From Methylacidimicrobium sp. B4 (GTDB taxonomy: Bacteria > Verrucomicrobiota > Verrucomicrobiia > Methylacidiphilales > Methylacidiphilaceae), in the NCBI RefSeq assembly GCF_017310545.1, contig NZ_CP066203.1:1798001-1862000 (forward strand): a stretch of DNA of 64,000 bases, given 5' to 3'. The position numbers were made by a program, and so were the translations under genes. The notes under the pieces are model-generated. The model saw only the letters and a program-made list of their open reading frames with translations. It ran no database searches and was not told the origin of the DNA. Positions within the stretch are counted from its first letter, which is position 1; the number at the start of each line of letters is the position of its first letter. Of this stretch, positions 28,749 through 37,496 are shown in pieces.

Positions 28749-28783
28749 CCTCCCTCTTCCCGGCCGACCCAGGAAGAGGGAGG
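28749..28783. repeat. Perfect 12-bp inverted repeat between pstS and the DsrE-like gene
   Basis: CCTCCCTCTTCC (28749-28760) and GGAAGAGGGAGG (28772-28783) are exact reverse complements around an 11-base spacer. The flanking genes point away from it and no T-run follows on either strand, so it is not an ordinary terminator. It could be an operator or a leader hairpin for either gene. Confidence 0.6.
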
Positions 28784-28865
28784 CATCCTCTCCCGCTTTG
28801 GGCGATTGACCCTGAGCGGCCACTATGCCACAAGAGGAGGCAGCACTCCTTTTCGTCAAGGAAAA

Positions 28866-29156
28866 GTGGCGATCGAAAAGCAGATCCTCGTGGTGGTGGA
28901 AGCCGATCCATCCCGAAGCCATCGAGCAGCAGAGGGAGTTCGGGTGGCAGCGGGCCTGTCGATGCATCCGGAGATTCGCGTCACCGTGGTCCTGGGGCAG
29001 AGCGCCGCGCAATCTCGGCGGGAGAGATCGCCCCGGCCCGTCGACGAGGAAGCGTGGGAGAGGGCTCTTGCCGATCTCGCCGAAAATCAGGTCCCTCTTT
29101 TGGAGGAGGAGCCGCGCGGCGTTGCTTGGAACGGGGTGATTCGGTTCGCAGGCTAA
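28866..29156 (+). CDS. Small DsrE-like protein
   Basis: 96 residues from GTG 28866. The opening strand-helix EKQILVVVEADPSRSHRAAEG and the strand RVTVVLGQSA look like the first half of the DsrE/DsrF/TusD fold, but no active-site Cys is present. The ribosome site (AAGGA) is very close to GTG 28866, and TTG 28806 in the same frame is possible. It precedes the polyprenyl synthase gene by 27 bp on the same strand, so the two may be co-transcribed. The family assignment is tentative. Confidence 0.55.
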   Translation: MAIEKQILVVVEADPSRSHRAAEGVRVAAGLSMHPEIRVTVVLGQSAAQSRRERSPRPVDEEAWERALADLAENQVPLLEEEPRGVAWNGVIRFAG

Positions 29157-29183
29157 GGCGGAAAACGAGAGGAGGGAAGCGGC

Positions 29184-30068
29184 TTGAACAACGATATCCT
29201 CGCCTATCTGGCGGAGCGGAGAAGAGTCATCGAGGTGGCATTGCGACGCTACTTGCCGCCGCCTTCCCAGAAGCCTCGATCGCTTCACGAGGCGATGGGA
29301 CATAGCTTGTTCGCCGGGGGAAAACGCCTGCGGCCCATCCTCTGCCTGGCGGCTTGCGAAGCGGTGGGGGGGGACTACGCTCGGGCGCTCCCGCTCGCTT
29401 GTGCTGTGGAGTGCGTTCATACCTATTCGCTCATCCATGACGACCTTCCTGCGATGGACGACGACGATTGGAGAAGAGGGAAGCCGACCCTGCACAAGAT
29501 CTACGGAGAGGCGATTGCCATCCTGGCGGGAGATGCGCTGCTCGCCCACGCCTTCGAGATCGCTTGCCGCTATCCGGGAGGAAAATACGGGACCGGGCTC
29601 GTGGTTGCCGAGCTCGCTCGCGCTTCCGGCAGCCGAGCCCTGGTGGGAGGGCAAGTCTCCGATTTGGAGGCCGAGGGCAAGGTCATTTCGGTGCGGGAGC
29701 TGCGGGCCATCCATTTGCGGAAGACGGGGGCGCTCATCACTGCGGCTCTGCGGCTGGGGGCCATGGCGGGCGAAGCGAATGGAGAATCGCTGCGCGCGGT
29801 TACCGAGTTCGGACGATTCCTTGGGCTTGCCTTCCAGGTGATTGATGACATCCTGGACCTTACGCAGACGCGGGAGACACTGGGGAAGAGCGCAGGCAAG
29901 GACCTTGCGGCGGAGAAGGCCACCTACCCCCGTCTGCTCGGGCTCGAGGGCGCCCAGCTTACGGCGGAGCGCTACACCGCGCGGGCTCACGGAGCGCTTG
30001 CTCCCTTGGGGAAGGGCGGAGCGATCCTCGATGTGCTGGCGCATCATCTCCTCTCTCGGGAGAACTGA
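29184..30068 (+). CDS. ispA: Polyprenyl (farnesyl/geranylgeranyl) diphosphate synthase
   Basis: 294 residues from TTG 29184, which sits just after AGGAGGGAAG. The first aspartate-rich motif is DDLPAMDDDD with HTYSLIH before it; the second is FQVIDDILDLT. GGKRLRPILCLA (~residue 45) binds isopentenyl diphosphate. It is an IspA-type short-chain trans-prenyltransferase and would supply farnesyl diphosphate for the squalene used by the hopanoid genes. The exact chain length is not certain from sequence. Confidence 0.93.
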   Translation: MNNDILAYLAERRRVIEVALRRYLPPPSQKPRSLHEAMGHSLFAGGKRLRPILCLAACEAVGGDYARALPLACAVECVHTYSLIHDDLPAMDDDDWRRGKPTLHKIYGEAIAILAGDALLAHAFEIACRYPGGKYGTGLVVAELARASGSRALVGGQVSDLEAEGKVISVRELRAIHLRKTGALITAALRLGAMAGEANGESLRAVTEFGRFLGLAFQVIDDILDLTQTRETLGKSAGKDLAAEKATYPRLLGLEGAQLTAERYTARAHGALAPLGKGGAILDVLAHHLLSREN

Positions 30069-30143
30069 CCGTGGGGAGGAGGCGCAAGGGATCGGTTTTG
30101 GGTTGACGGCAACGGGCTTCGCGCGCTATCTGCCGACGTTCCT

Positions 30144-32207
30144 ATGCGATCCGGAAAACTCTTTTCCCAACCAGCGGAAGGCGAGGCCAAGGCCAAGCCC
30201 GTCCTGGTGATCGAGGAGACCCTCGATGCCGAACAGAAGGTCAGGGCGGCGATTGCTCGAGCGCAGCGCTTTCTCCTCTCGACCCAAAAGCCCGATGGGC
30301 ACTGGGTCGGGGAGCTCTTTGCGGACGTAACCCTGGCTTGTGACCGGATCCTGCTGATGCACTGGCTCGGCAAGGTCGACTATCGCAGGCAAGCCCGATT
30401 CGTGAAGCACATCCTCGATCGGCAGCTCCCCGACGGGGGATGGAACATCTACCCAGGGGGTCCCAGCGAGCTCAACGCGACGATCAAGTCCTATGTGGCG
30501 CTCAAGCTCGCGGGCTTTACCCCGGAAGATCCGGTGATGGAGAGGGCTCGCTCGACGATCCTGCGCCTGGGGGGAATCCCCAAGTCGATGACCTACACGA
30601 AGCTCGGCTTGGCGCTTCTGGGGATTTACCCCTGGCGCGACCTTCCGGTGATCCCTCCGGAGATCGTGCTCTTTCCCCCTTGGTTTCCCTTTCATCTCTA
30701 CAAGATGTCGGCTTGGACCCGGACGATGCTCGTCCCGCTGGCGATCATCCATCACTTCAAGCCGACCCGGCAGCTGCCGGCCCACCTCCAACTCCACGAG
30801 CTCTTTCCGGCGGGCACGGAGCAAGAAGGTCTTTCCTGGATCTGGTCGACCAAGTTCTTTTCCAAAAGGAACTTTTTCTTGCTTTGCGACAAGCTGCTTC
30901 AGCTTTGGGACTGCTCACCCTGGAAGCCGTTGCGGCAACGCGCGTTGAAAAAGGCCGAGGAGTGGCTCGTGGAGCGGATGGGTGCCGGATCCGACGGGCT
31001 GGGAGCCATCTTCCCGGCGATGCACTATGCAATCGTGGCGCTCGCAGCGTTGGGCTACCCCGAGGAGAATCCGGTCTATCAGAAAGCGCTCCGGGACTTT
31101 GACGGCTTGCTCGTGGATGAGGGGGAGGATCGCGATTTTCGCGTCCAGCCCTGCCTCTCCCCAGTCTGGGACACAGCGGTCGCGGGCGTGGCCTTAGGAA
31201 AGTCGGGGCTGGCACCCGATCGGCCCGAGTTGCGCAAGGCGGCTGCCTGGCTGATGGAGCGGGAAATTCAGGTGCGAGGGGATTGGCATGTCAACAATCC
31301 CCACCCTGAATGCAGCGGCTGGGCCTTCGAATACAACAACGTCTATTACCCAGACGTCGACGACACGCTGATGGTGCTTCTCGCCCTCCTGCGCATCGAA
31401 ACCGATGACCCGACGAAGAAGCAGAAAGTGATCGAGCGCGCCTTCCGCTGGGTGGTCAGCTTCCAGTGTCGGAACGGAGGGTGGGCTGCGTTCGATCGGG
31501 ATGTCAACAGCCCTTGGCTCGAGGATGTCCCTTTCGCCGATCATAATGCGATCCTCGATCCTCCCTGCTCCGACATCACGGCTCGGGCACTCGAGCTCGC
31601 CGGAATGATGGGAATCAAGCGAACCGAGCCTTTCGTCCAGCGCGGAATCCGATTCCTCAAGGAGACCCAGGAGGCCGACGGCTCATGGTTTGGCCGATGG
31701 GGTGTCAATTATGTCTACGGGACTTGGCAGGCCCTGCGCGGGCTGCGAGCGATCGGAGAGGACATGAACCAGCAGTGGACCCTGCGGGCCCGGGACTGGC
31801 TGGAATCCTCTCAAAACGAGGATGGCGGATGGGGAGAGACGCCCGACTCCTACGAAAATCCGCAGCTCAAGGGTCGGGGGCCCAGCACGGCCTCCCAAAC
31901 CGCGTGGGCCGTCATGGGAATCCTCGCCTGCGGCGAAATCGATCGGCCCAGCCTGCGTCGCGGAGTCGCCTATCTTCTGCGGAAGCAGGATCCGGACGGC
32001 TCTTGGCCAGAAGAGTTTCTCACCGGTACCGGCTTTCCCGGGGTCTTCTATCTGAAATACGACATGTACCGGAATGCCTGGCCTCTCCTTGCTCTTTCCG
32101 AGTATGCCAAAGCTCTCTCTCTGGCCAAGGAGCAGACCGAGGCTTGGGTTCGTGCGACCCTTTCCGTTGCGGTCCGCTCCCGCTCCAGCGCCAGCGGAAT
32201 CGGATGA
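30144..32207 (+). CDS. shc: Squalene-hopene cyclase
   Basis: 687-residue triterpene cyclase that folds squalene into hopene/hopanol at the inner face of the membrane. The catalytic acid motif DVDD is at residues 404-407 (YYPDVDDTLMV). Several QW repeats are visible (QKPDGHWVGE, RQLPDGGWNIY, CRNGGWAAFDR, TQEADGSWFGRWG, QDPDGSWPEE). Family length is ~630-720. No strong ribosome site precedes ATG 30144. It is coupled to hpnG by an ATGA overlap. Confidence 0.97.
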   Translation: MRSGKLFSQPAEGEAKAKPVLVIEETLDAEQKVRAAIARAQRFLLSTQKPDGHWVGELFADVTLACDRILLMHWLGKVDYRRQARFVKHILDRQLPDGGWNIYPGGPSELNATIKSYVALKLAGFTPEDPVMERARSTILRLGGIPKSMTYTKLGLALLGIYPWRDLPVIPPEIVLFPPWFPFHLYKMSAWTRTMLVPLAIIHHFKPTRQLPAHLQLHELFPAGTEQEGLSWIWSTKFFSKRNFFLLCDKLLQLWDCSPWKPLRQRALKKAEEWLVERMGAGSDGLGAIFPAMHYAIVALAALGYPEENPVYQKALRDFDGLLVDEGEDRDFRVQPCLSPVWDTAVAGVALGKSGLAPDRPELRKAAAWLMEREIQVRGDWHVNNPHPECSGWAFEYNNVYYPDVDDTLMVLLALLRIETDDPTKKQKVIERAFRWVVSFQCRNGGWAAFDRDVNSPWLEDVPFADHNAILDPPCSDITARALELAGMMGIKRTEPFVQRGIRFLKETQEADGSWFGRWGVNYVYGTWQALRGLRAIGEDMNQQWTLRARDWLESSQNEDGGWGETPDSYENPQLKGRGPSTASQTAWAVMGILACGEIDRPSLRRGVAYLLRKQDPDGSWPEEFLTGTGFPGVFYLKYDMYRNAWPLLALSEYAKALSLAKEQTEAWVRATLSVAVRSRSSASGIG

Positions 32208-32923
32208 TTGGAATCGCGTTCGCCGTCAAGCACGAGGCCAAGGAGTTTCTCGCGACTCTCCAGAGGAAGCGGTGGGAAAAGGAGGGGGCAACCCCGCTTT
32301 GCCTCGGCCAAGTGGGAGATCGGCGGGTCGCGGTTGCCATCATCGGGATGGGCCGGGAAAGGGCGGCAAGAGGTACCGAGCTGCTTTTGCGGCGCTGCTC
32401 CGTCCGCCTCTTGATTCTGGCCGGATATGCGGGCGCGCTTCGACCCGAGATCAAGCGAGGGCAGGTCGCGGTGGCTTCCAACTACCTGGATGCGGGATCG
32501 GCTCTCTGGTTTTCCGGGGGGGAGGTGCCGGAACTGCGGATCGCAACCGCCGATGTCGTCGTGGGCGATCCGGAGAGCCGGAGAAAGCTCGCGGAAGAAA
32601 CCGGAGCGGATCTGGTCGACATGGAGACCGAAGCGGTGGCGGGTGTTGCCCGGTCGCGAGGGATCTCCTTTGTGAGCCTGCGGGTCGTCACCGATGATTT
32701 CGAGGATCGACTTCCGGTTGATGCGATCGCTGCGGCCTGGGAGAGCGAAAGCGGGACCGTTCGCCCGCTGCCCCTCACCCTCTATCTGGCCGCCCATCCC
32801 GGCGAGATTGCGCCGCTGATCCGTTTCGCCCGGTTCCTCCCGGAGGCTCGTCACCGGTTGACACGAAGAGTCTTGGAGCTAGTGTACAGCTTAGGAGGAA
32901 GCGGAGGGGCGAGTGCAATCTAG
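32204..32923 (+). CDS. hpnG: Hopanoid-associated nucleosidase/phosphorylase HpnG
   Basis: 239 residues from ATG 32204, overlapping the shc stop by ATGA. It has the nucleoside phosphorylase fold: IIGMGRERAARGTE, LILAGYAGALRPEIKRGQVAV and the purine-site DLVDMETEAVAGVARSRG. HpnG removes adenine from adenosylhopane to give ribosylhopane, so extended (C35) hopanoids are expected. The partner radical-SAM HpnH that makes adenosylhopane is not in the window. Its end overlaps the next gene by 11 bp. Confidence 0.9.
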   Translation: MIGIAFAVKHEAKEFLATLQRKRWEKEGATPLCLGQVGDRRVAVAIIGMGRERAARGTELLLRRCSVRLLILAGYAGALRPEIKRGQVAVASNYLDAGSALWFSGGEVPELRIATADVVVGDPESRRKLAEETGADLVDMETEAVAGVARSRGISFVSLRVVTDDFEDRLPVDAIAAAWESESGTVRPLPLTLYLAAHPGEIAPLIRFARFLPEARHRLTRRVLELVYSLGGSGGASAI

Positions 32924-33239
32924 GCCTATTGAGATTACCCAAAGGGCGCGGGAGGAGATTCAGCGGTTGGCTCCGGCCCACGGGGCTTCCCACTTGCGGA
33001 TCGCCGTGACGCGGGGCGGCTGCGCCGGATGGGAATACCAGATCGAGTTCACGGCGGCGCATCCAGGCGATATGGAGTGGCAGGAGGGCGACATTCGGGT
33101 CGCCGTCGACTGCGCGAGCCTCGATCGGCTAGCGGGTTCGATTCTCGATTATCAAGGAGGGCTTTCCGGAGCGGGATTTCGCTTTCGGAACCCCCATGCG
33201 CGGGGGACCTGCGGCTGCGGTACCTCCTTCGAGGCTTAG
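32913..33239 (+). CDS. erpA: A-type iron-sulfur carrier (IscA/SufA/ErpA-like)
   Basis: 108 residues from GTG 32913. The three conserved cysteines are Cys37 (RGGCAGWEYQ) and Cys100/Cys102 (GTCGCGTSF), with the FxFxNPHARGTCGCG ending usual for the family. Such proteins pass Fe-S clusters to target enzymes. Overlap with hpnG suggests co-transcription; the radical-SAM step of hopanoid extension needs an Fe-S cluster, so the link may be meaningful (inference). Confidence 0.9.
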   Translation: MQSRPIEITQRAREEIQRLAPAHGASHLRIAVTRGGCAGWEYQIEFTAAHPGDMEWQEGDIRVAVDCASLDRLAGSILDYQGGLSGAGFRFRNPHARGTCGCGTSFEA

Positions 33240-33317
33240 CGGAAGCAACTGGAGCAGATCCGCGGTTTTGCCGCACCGGGGGAGATCGATCGGGCAGCTC
33301 GAAGCCGGGAAGGCCAG

Positions 33318-34283
33318 TTATGCTTCGTCCACATCCTTGTGAGACCAGATGCGCCGCACCAAGTATATGGGACGCTGCTTGCACTCTTCATAGGTCCTCC
33401 CCAGATACTCGCCGATCACCCCCAACGCCATGAGTTGCACACCGCCAAGAAACAAGAGGGTGACCATAATCGAGGGATAACCCTTAACCGGGCTGCCCTT
33501 CAGCAGGGTGCGAGCTACCAGATAGATCGCAGAGAAAGAAGCCAGGCCGGATACCACGAATCCAAGATAGGAGGCGAATCGCAATGGGACCTGACTGAAG
33601 GAGGTGATGCCGTCAAGTGCGAATTGCCAGAGCTTCTGGTAGCTCCACTTCGATCTCCCCGCATGGCGTGGCTCGCGATGATAATAGACGCTGGCGGTTC
33701 GAAATCCCAGCCAGGCAAACAGTCCCTTCATGAACCGTCGGCGTTCCGGAAGCGCCTTCAGAGCATCGAGTGTGGGACGGGAGAGCAGGCGAAGGTCTCC
33801 GGTGTTTGGTGGGATCTCCACGATGCTCATGCAGTTGATGGCTCTGTAGAATGCATACGAGCTGATCTTCTTTAGCCAGGATTCTCCCTTGCGCGAGATG
33901 CGAACTGCATTGACGACATCAAACCCTTCTCGCCATTTGGCAAGCATGCGGGGAATGATCTCCGGGGGATCCTGCAGATCTGCGTCCAGAGGAATGGCGC
34001 ACTGCCCTCTTGCGTGAGCCAATCCCGCAGTGAGCGCGGCCTCCTTTCCGAAATTACGGGAGAGATCGATGACGACGACGCGCGGGTCTTCCTGATAGAG
34101 CTGGATCAACCGGTCGAGCGTCTCATCGGTGCTGCCATCATTGACACAGATCATCTCCCATTCTTCGTGGGAGCTGTCCATGACGTCCCGCATGCGCGCG
34201 TACAAGGCGGGGAGATTCTCGGATTCGTTATAGCAGGGGACGATGACCGAAACGGTCGGGCCTTGCGGCGAATGTCCCGTCAT
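33318..34283 (-). CDS. Membrane-bound family 2 glycosyltransferase (DPM1/GtrB/ArnC-like)
   Basis: 321 residues from ATG 34283. The GT-A domain opens VSVIVPCYNESENLPALY, followed by VNDGSTDETLDRL and the metal site DADLQDPPE. Two membrane helices near the C-terminus (FASYLGFVVSGLASFSAIYLV and IMVTLLFLGGVQLMALGVIGEYLGR) are typical of enzymes that load a sugar onto a polyprenyl phosphate carrier. The frame stays open 240 codons upstream, but that stretch is not family-like, so this start was chosen. Confidence 0.9.
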   Translation of the reverse strand: MTGHSPQGPTVSVIVPCYNESENLPALYARMRDVMDSSHEEWEMICVNDGSTDETLDRLIQLYQEDPRVVVIDLSRNFGKEAALTAGLAHARGQCAIPLDADLQDPPEIIPRMLAKWREGFDVVNAVRISRKGESWLKKISSYAFYRAINCMSIVEIPPNTGDLRLLSRPTLDALKALPERRRFMKGLFAWLGFRTASVYYHREPRHAGRSKWSYQKLWQFALDGITSFSQVPLRFASYLGFVVSGLASFSAIYLVARTLLKGSPVKGYPSIMVTLLFLGGVQLMALGVIGEYLGRTYEECKQRPIYLVRRIWSHKDVDEA

Positions 34284-34998
34284 GCGCGAAGCCTCGTTTC
34301 GATCGCGTATTTCAAGCCGCGAACCCGATACGCTACTCACAAGCCCTCCCTCGAAACCGGAAGGAAGATCCGCTTGCTTCATTCCTCCGGGTTCCCCATC
34401 TTCGTTGCAGGTCGACATATAGACCCAGTGAGAAACCGGTTGTCCGCCCCGCATCCGTACCCCTCGGTGGCATTCGCTGCAGCGCTCCTGGGCGAGTGCC
34501 TGCGGAAAGGCCGCCCATCGGATGCCGAAGGGGGGAATAAAGAAGTTCGTCATGGGGTCAAAGCCTCGTATTACCGGATCAATCCATTTAACCCCTGGTT
34601 TGAGAAAAAGTTTCTTTCGGGTTCGCCATCGAGGAGAAATTTCCATGGCGATCTTTCGATGTCGGCTTTGCTGATTGGCGCGGTGCGCAGAGGGGCCAGC
34701 GCGCTTCGGGGGAGGAAAGAGAGGTTTTGGGCTTGAACCCGCTGCGATCTGCTGGCGGCAGCTCGCTCCTTCGGTTACGACTCCGGGCTTGAGCAGGCTG
34801 CTTCTGCGGCGAAAGAGCGATGTCCAGACTGGATCGTCAATGAAGTTGCCTCCAGTGTCCCAGCCCTCGCTAACCGAGCCTGAGCCTGACCCCTTGTGCG
34901 TCGGAAGGTCCTGCGACCCGCCGGTCCCTTTTCGGCATTGGCCGGGCATGTGAAAAACCCTTTCGCTTTGGGCGACGGCATGCCATGTAGAGGCGAGC
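34284..34998. other. 715-bp gap between divergent GT2 and leuS; possible gene remnants
   Basis: No convincing intact gene. On the plus strand, codons from 34746 to a TGA at 34878-34880 read as a natural-looking protein tail (DLLAAARSFGYDSGLEQAAS...PDWIVNEVASS), but a TGA at 34734-34736 precedes it and there is no start. On the minus strand the GT2 frame stays open to 35000 with a chance CSECH motif. No recognisable tRNA, leader RNA or IS end was found. Promoters for both flanking genes should lie here, but none stands out. Confidence 0.4.
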
Positions 34999-37473
34999 AT
35001 GGAAGCGCGTAGGGCCTACCCGTTCGATCGGATCGAGCCGAAGTGGCAGAGGGTCTGGGAAGATCGCGCGATCTTCCGCGCTCCCAACCCCGGCGAGCCG
35101 GGTGCCGAGAAGCCCAAATATTACGTGCTCGACATGTTTCCCTACCCCTCGGGCAGAGGGTTGCACGTCGGCCATTTGGAAGGGTATACCGCCAGCGATA
35201 TCGTCGCTCGTTACAAGCGGATGTGCGGCTTCAACGTGCTCCATCCAATGGGGTGGGATGCGTTCGGCCTCCCGGCAGAGCAGCATGCCGTGGCCACCGG
35301 CATCCATCCGCGGATCACGACCGAGCGCAACATCGCCAACTTCCGAGCGCAGATCGCGGCCATGGGCTTCTCCTACGACTGGTCTCGGGAGATCCATACG
35401 ACCGATCCCCGCTACTACCGCTGGACCCAATGGATCTTTCTCCAGCTCTTTCACCGCGGGCTCGCCTATGTCGCCGAAGCCCCTGTCTGGTATTGCCCGG
35501 CCCTGCAGACCGTGCTGGCCAACGAGGAGATTCTTCCGTCGCCGGAGGGTCCGGTTTCCGAGAGGGGCCACCATCCGGTCGAGAGGCGGCCCTTGCGGCA
35601 GTGGATGCTTCGTATCACCGCCTACGCCGAGCGGCTGCTCGCCGACCTCGATCTCGTCGACTGGCCGGAATCGATCAAGGAGATGCAGCGAAACTGGATC
35701 GGGCGGAGTGAAGGGGCGACCGTCCGCTTCGCGATCGAGGGGGAGGAACGCACGGTCGAGATCTTTACCACCCGCCCCGATACGCTCTTCGGCGCCACCT
35801 ATCTAGTCCTCTCTCCCGAACACCCGCTGGTGGAAGCGATCACCCGCCCCGAGTGCCGGGAGGCCGCCGAAGCCTACCTGCGGGAAGCAGCCCGGAAGAG
35901 CGACCTGGAGAGGACGGAGCTTGCTCGGGAGAAGACGGGTGTTTTCATCGGCGCTTTTGCGATCAATCCGGTCAACCGCGAGAGAATTCCGATCTGGATC
36001 GCCGATTACGTCCTCTCATCGTATGGAACCGGAGCGATCATGGCGGTACCGGCTCACGACGAGCGCGACTTCGAGTTCGCCTCTCGCTTCGGCCTTCCGG
36101 TGCGCAAGGTCGTCGTTCCCAAGGATCCGGCTGATCCACCGGCGGGATGCTTTTCCGGAGACGGCGTCGCCTGCGCCTCCCAGTTCTTGGATGGCCTGCC
36201 CACGCCCGAAGCCAAGAGCGCGATGATCGCCTGGCTCGAGGAAAAGGGCTTCGGGAAGAGAACCATTCATTATCGGCTTCGCGACTGGCTTTTCTCCCGG
36301 CAGCGATATTGGGGAGAGCCCTTCCCCATCATCTGGCGCAACGGGGAGGCGCAGCCGGTCCCCGAATCGGAGCTCCCCGTCCTCCTGCCAGAACGGAAGG
36401 AGTTTTTCCCGGAAAAGGGAGGATTTGCCCCGCTTTCGCAAGAGAAGGGATGGGTGGAATTGCCTGACGGAGGCCAGAGAGAGACCAACACGATGCCCCA
36501 GTGGGCGGGCTCCTGCTGGTACTACCTGCGGTATCTCGATCCCAGGAACGACCGAGAGCTCGTTTCCCGCGAGGCGGAACGCTACTGGATGGGCCCGCAG
36601 GGCGTCGATCTCTATATCGGAGGGGCCGAGCACGCCGTGCTCCACCTCCTCTACTCCCGGTTTTGGCACAAGTTTCTTTTCGATATTGGGGTGGTTTCGA
36701 CCCCCGAGCCGTTCCACCGGCTCGTCAACCAGGGCATCATCCTGGGAGAAGACGGCCGGAAGATGTCCAAGTCCTTCGGGAACATCGTCAATCCCGAAGG
36801 GCTGCTTCGGCAGTACGGTGCCGACACCGTGCGCCTCTTCGAGATGTTCCTGGGCCCCCTTGAGCAGATGAAGCCCTGGTCCTCCCAGGGACTCGAGGGG
36901 CCCCATCGCTTCCTGGCTCGCGTCTGGAGGCTCGTGATGGAGGAGGATGCTGAAGGCCGCTGGGTTCTTCGCTCGGGTATTTCGGAGCAAGGAGCTCCGG
37001 CAGAGATTCGGCGGCTTCTCCACCGGACGATCCGGAAGGTCACCGAGGACCTGGAGCAGCTCTCCTTCCACACGGCCATCGCGCAGATGATGATCCTGGT
37101 CAATGCGCTGACTCGGGAGCCCATTCCCTCTCGAGACGTTCTCGAATCGCTGATCCTGCTCCTTTCGCCCTTTGCTCCCCACCTCTGCGAGGAGCTCTGG
37201 TCGGTGCTCGGCCACGCCGACTCCTTGGCTTATGCTCCATGGCCAGAAGTCGATTCCCGGCTCCTCACCGAGGTGGAGGCGGAATGGGTCATCCAGGTCA
37301 ACGGCAAGGTGCGGAGCCGGATGAGGGCAGAGATCGACCTCGGTCAGGAAGAGGCCGAAGCGCTCGCTCGCCGGCGACCCGAGATCGAAGCTCGGCTTGA
37401 AGGAAAATCGATCCGGAAGGTGATCTTCGTCCCCGGGAAGCTGCTCAACTTCGTGCTCGACCGGGAGCCGTAA
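34999..37473 (+). CDS. leuS: Leucyl-tRNA synthetase
   Basis: 824-residue class I synthetase. HIGH is HVGH at residues 56-59 ([11 protein letters not shown]). KMSKS is exact from Lys588 ([10 protein letters not shown]). The CP1 editing domain includes [22 protein letters not shown] and the [14 protein letters not shown] segment. The C-terminal [13 protein letters not shown] is usual for bacterial LeuRS. It charges tRNA-Leu. The next gene is convergent, 23 bp away, with a small bulged hairpin in the gap. Confidence 0.98.
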   Translation: MEARRAYPFDRIEPKWQRVWEDRAIFRAPNPGEPGAEKPKYYVLDMFPYPSGRGLHVGHLEGYTASDIVARYKRMCGFNVLHPMGWDAFGLPAEQHAVATGIHPRITTERNIANFRAQIAAMGFSYDWSREIHTTDPRYYRWTQWIFLQLFHRGLAYVAEAPVWYCPALQTVLANEEILPSPEGPVSERGHHPVERRPLRQWMLRITAYAERLLADLDLVDWPESIKEMQRNWIGRSEGATVRFAIEGEERTVEIFTTRPDTLFGATYLVLSPEHPLVEAITRPECREAAEAYLREAARKSDLERTELAREKTGVFIGAFAINPVNRERIPIWIADYVLSSYGTGAIMAVPAHDERDFEFASRFGLPVRKVVVPKDPADPPAGCFSGDGVACASQFLDGLPTPEAKSAMIAWLEEKGFGKRTIHYRLRDWLFSRQRYWGEPFPIIWRNGEAQPVPESELPVLLPERKEFFPEKGGFAPLSQEKGWVELPDGGQRETNTMPQWAGSCWYYLRYLDPRNDRELVSREAERYWMGPQGVDLYIGGAEHAVLHLLYSRFWHKFLFDIGVVSTPEPFHRLVNQGIILGEDGRKMSKSFGNIVNPEGLLRQYGADTVRLFEMFLGPLEQMKPWSSQGLEGPHRFLARVWRLVMEEDAEGRWVLRSGISEQGAPAEIRRLLHRTIRKVTEDLEQLSFHTAIAQMMILVNALTREPIPSRDVLESLILLLSPFAPHLCEELWSVLGHADSLAYAPWPEVDSRLLTEVEAEWVIQVNGKVRSRMRAEIDLGQEEAEALARRRPEIEARLEGKSIRKVIFVPGKLLNFVLDREP

Positions 37474-37496
37474 CCCGCGCTCAAGGCTCCTTCCAA

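Noticed and set aside
34284-35000. N-terminal extension of the GT2 glycosyltransferase by 240 residues, with a CSECH haem-like motif
   Set aside because: The extension has no known domain, is Ser/Gly/Arg-rich and precedes a clean GT2 start at 34283. A single CxxCH in GC-rich DNA is likely chance.
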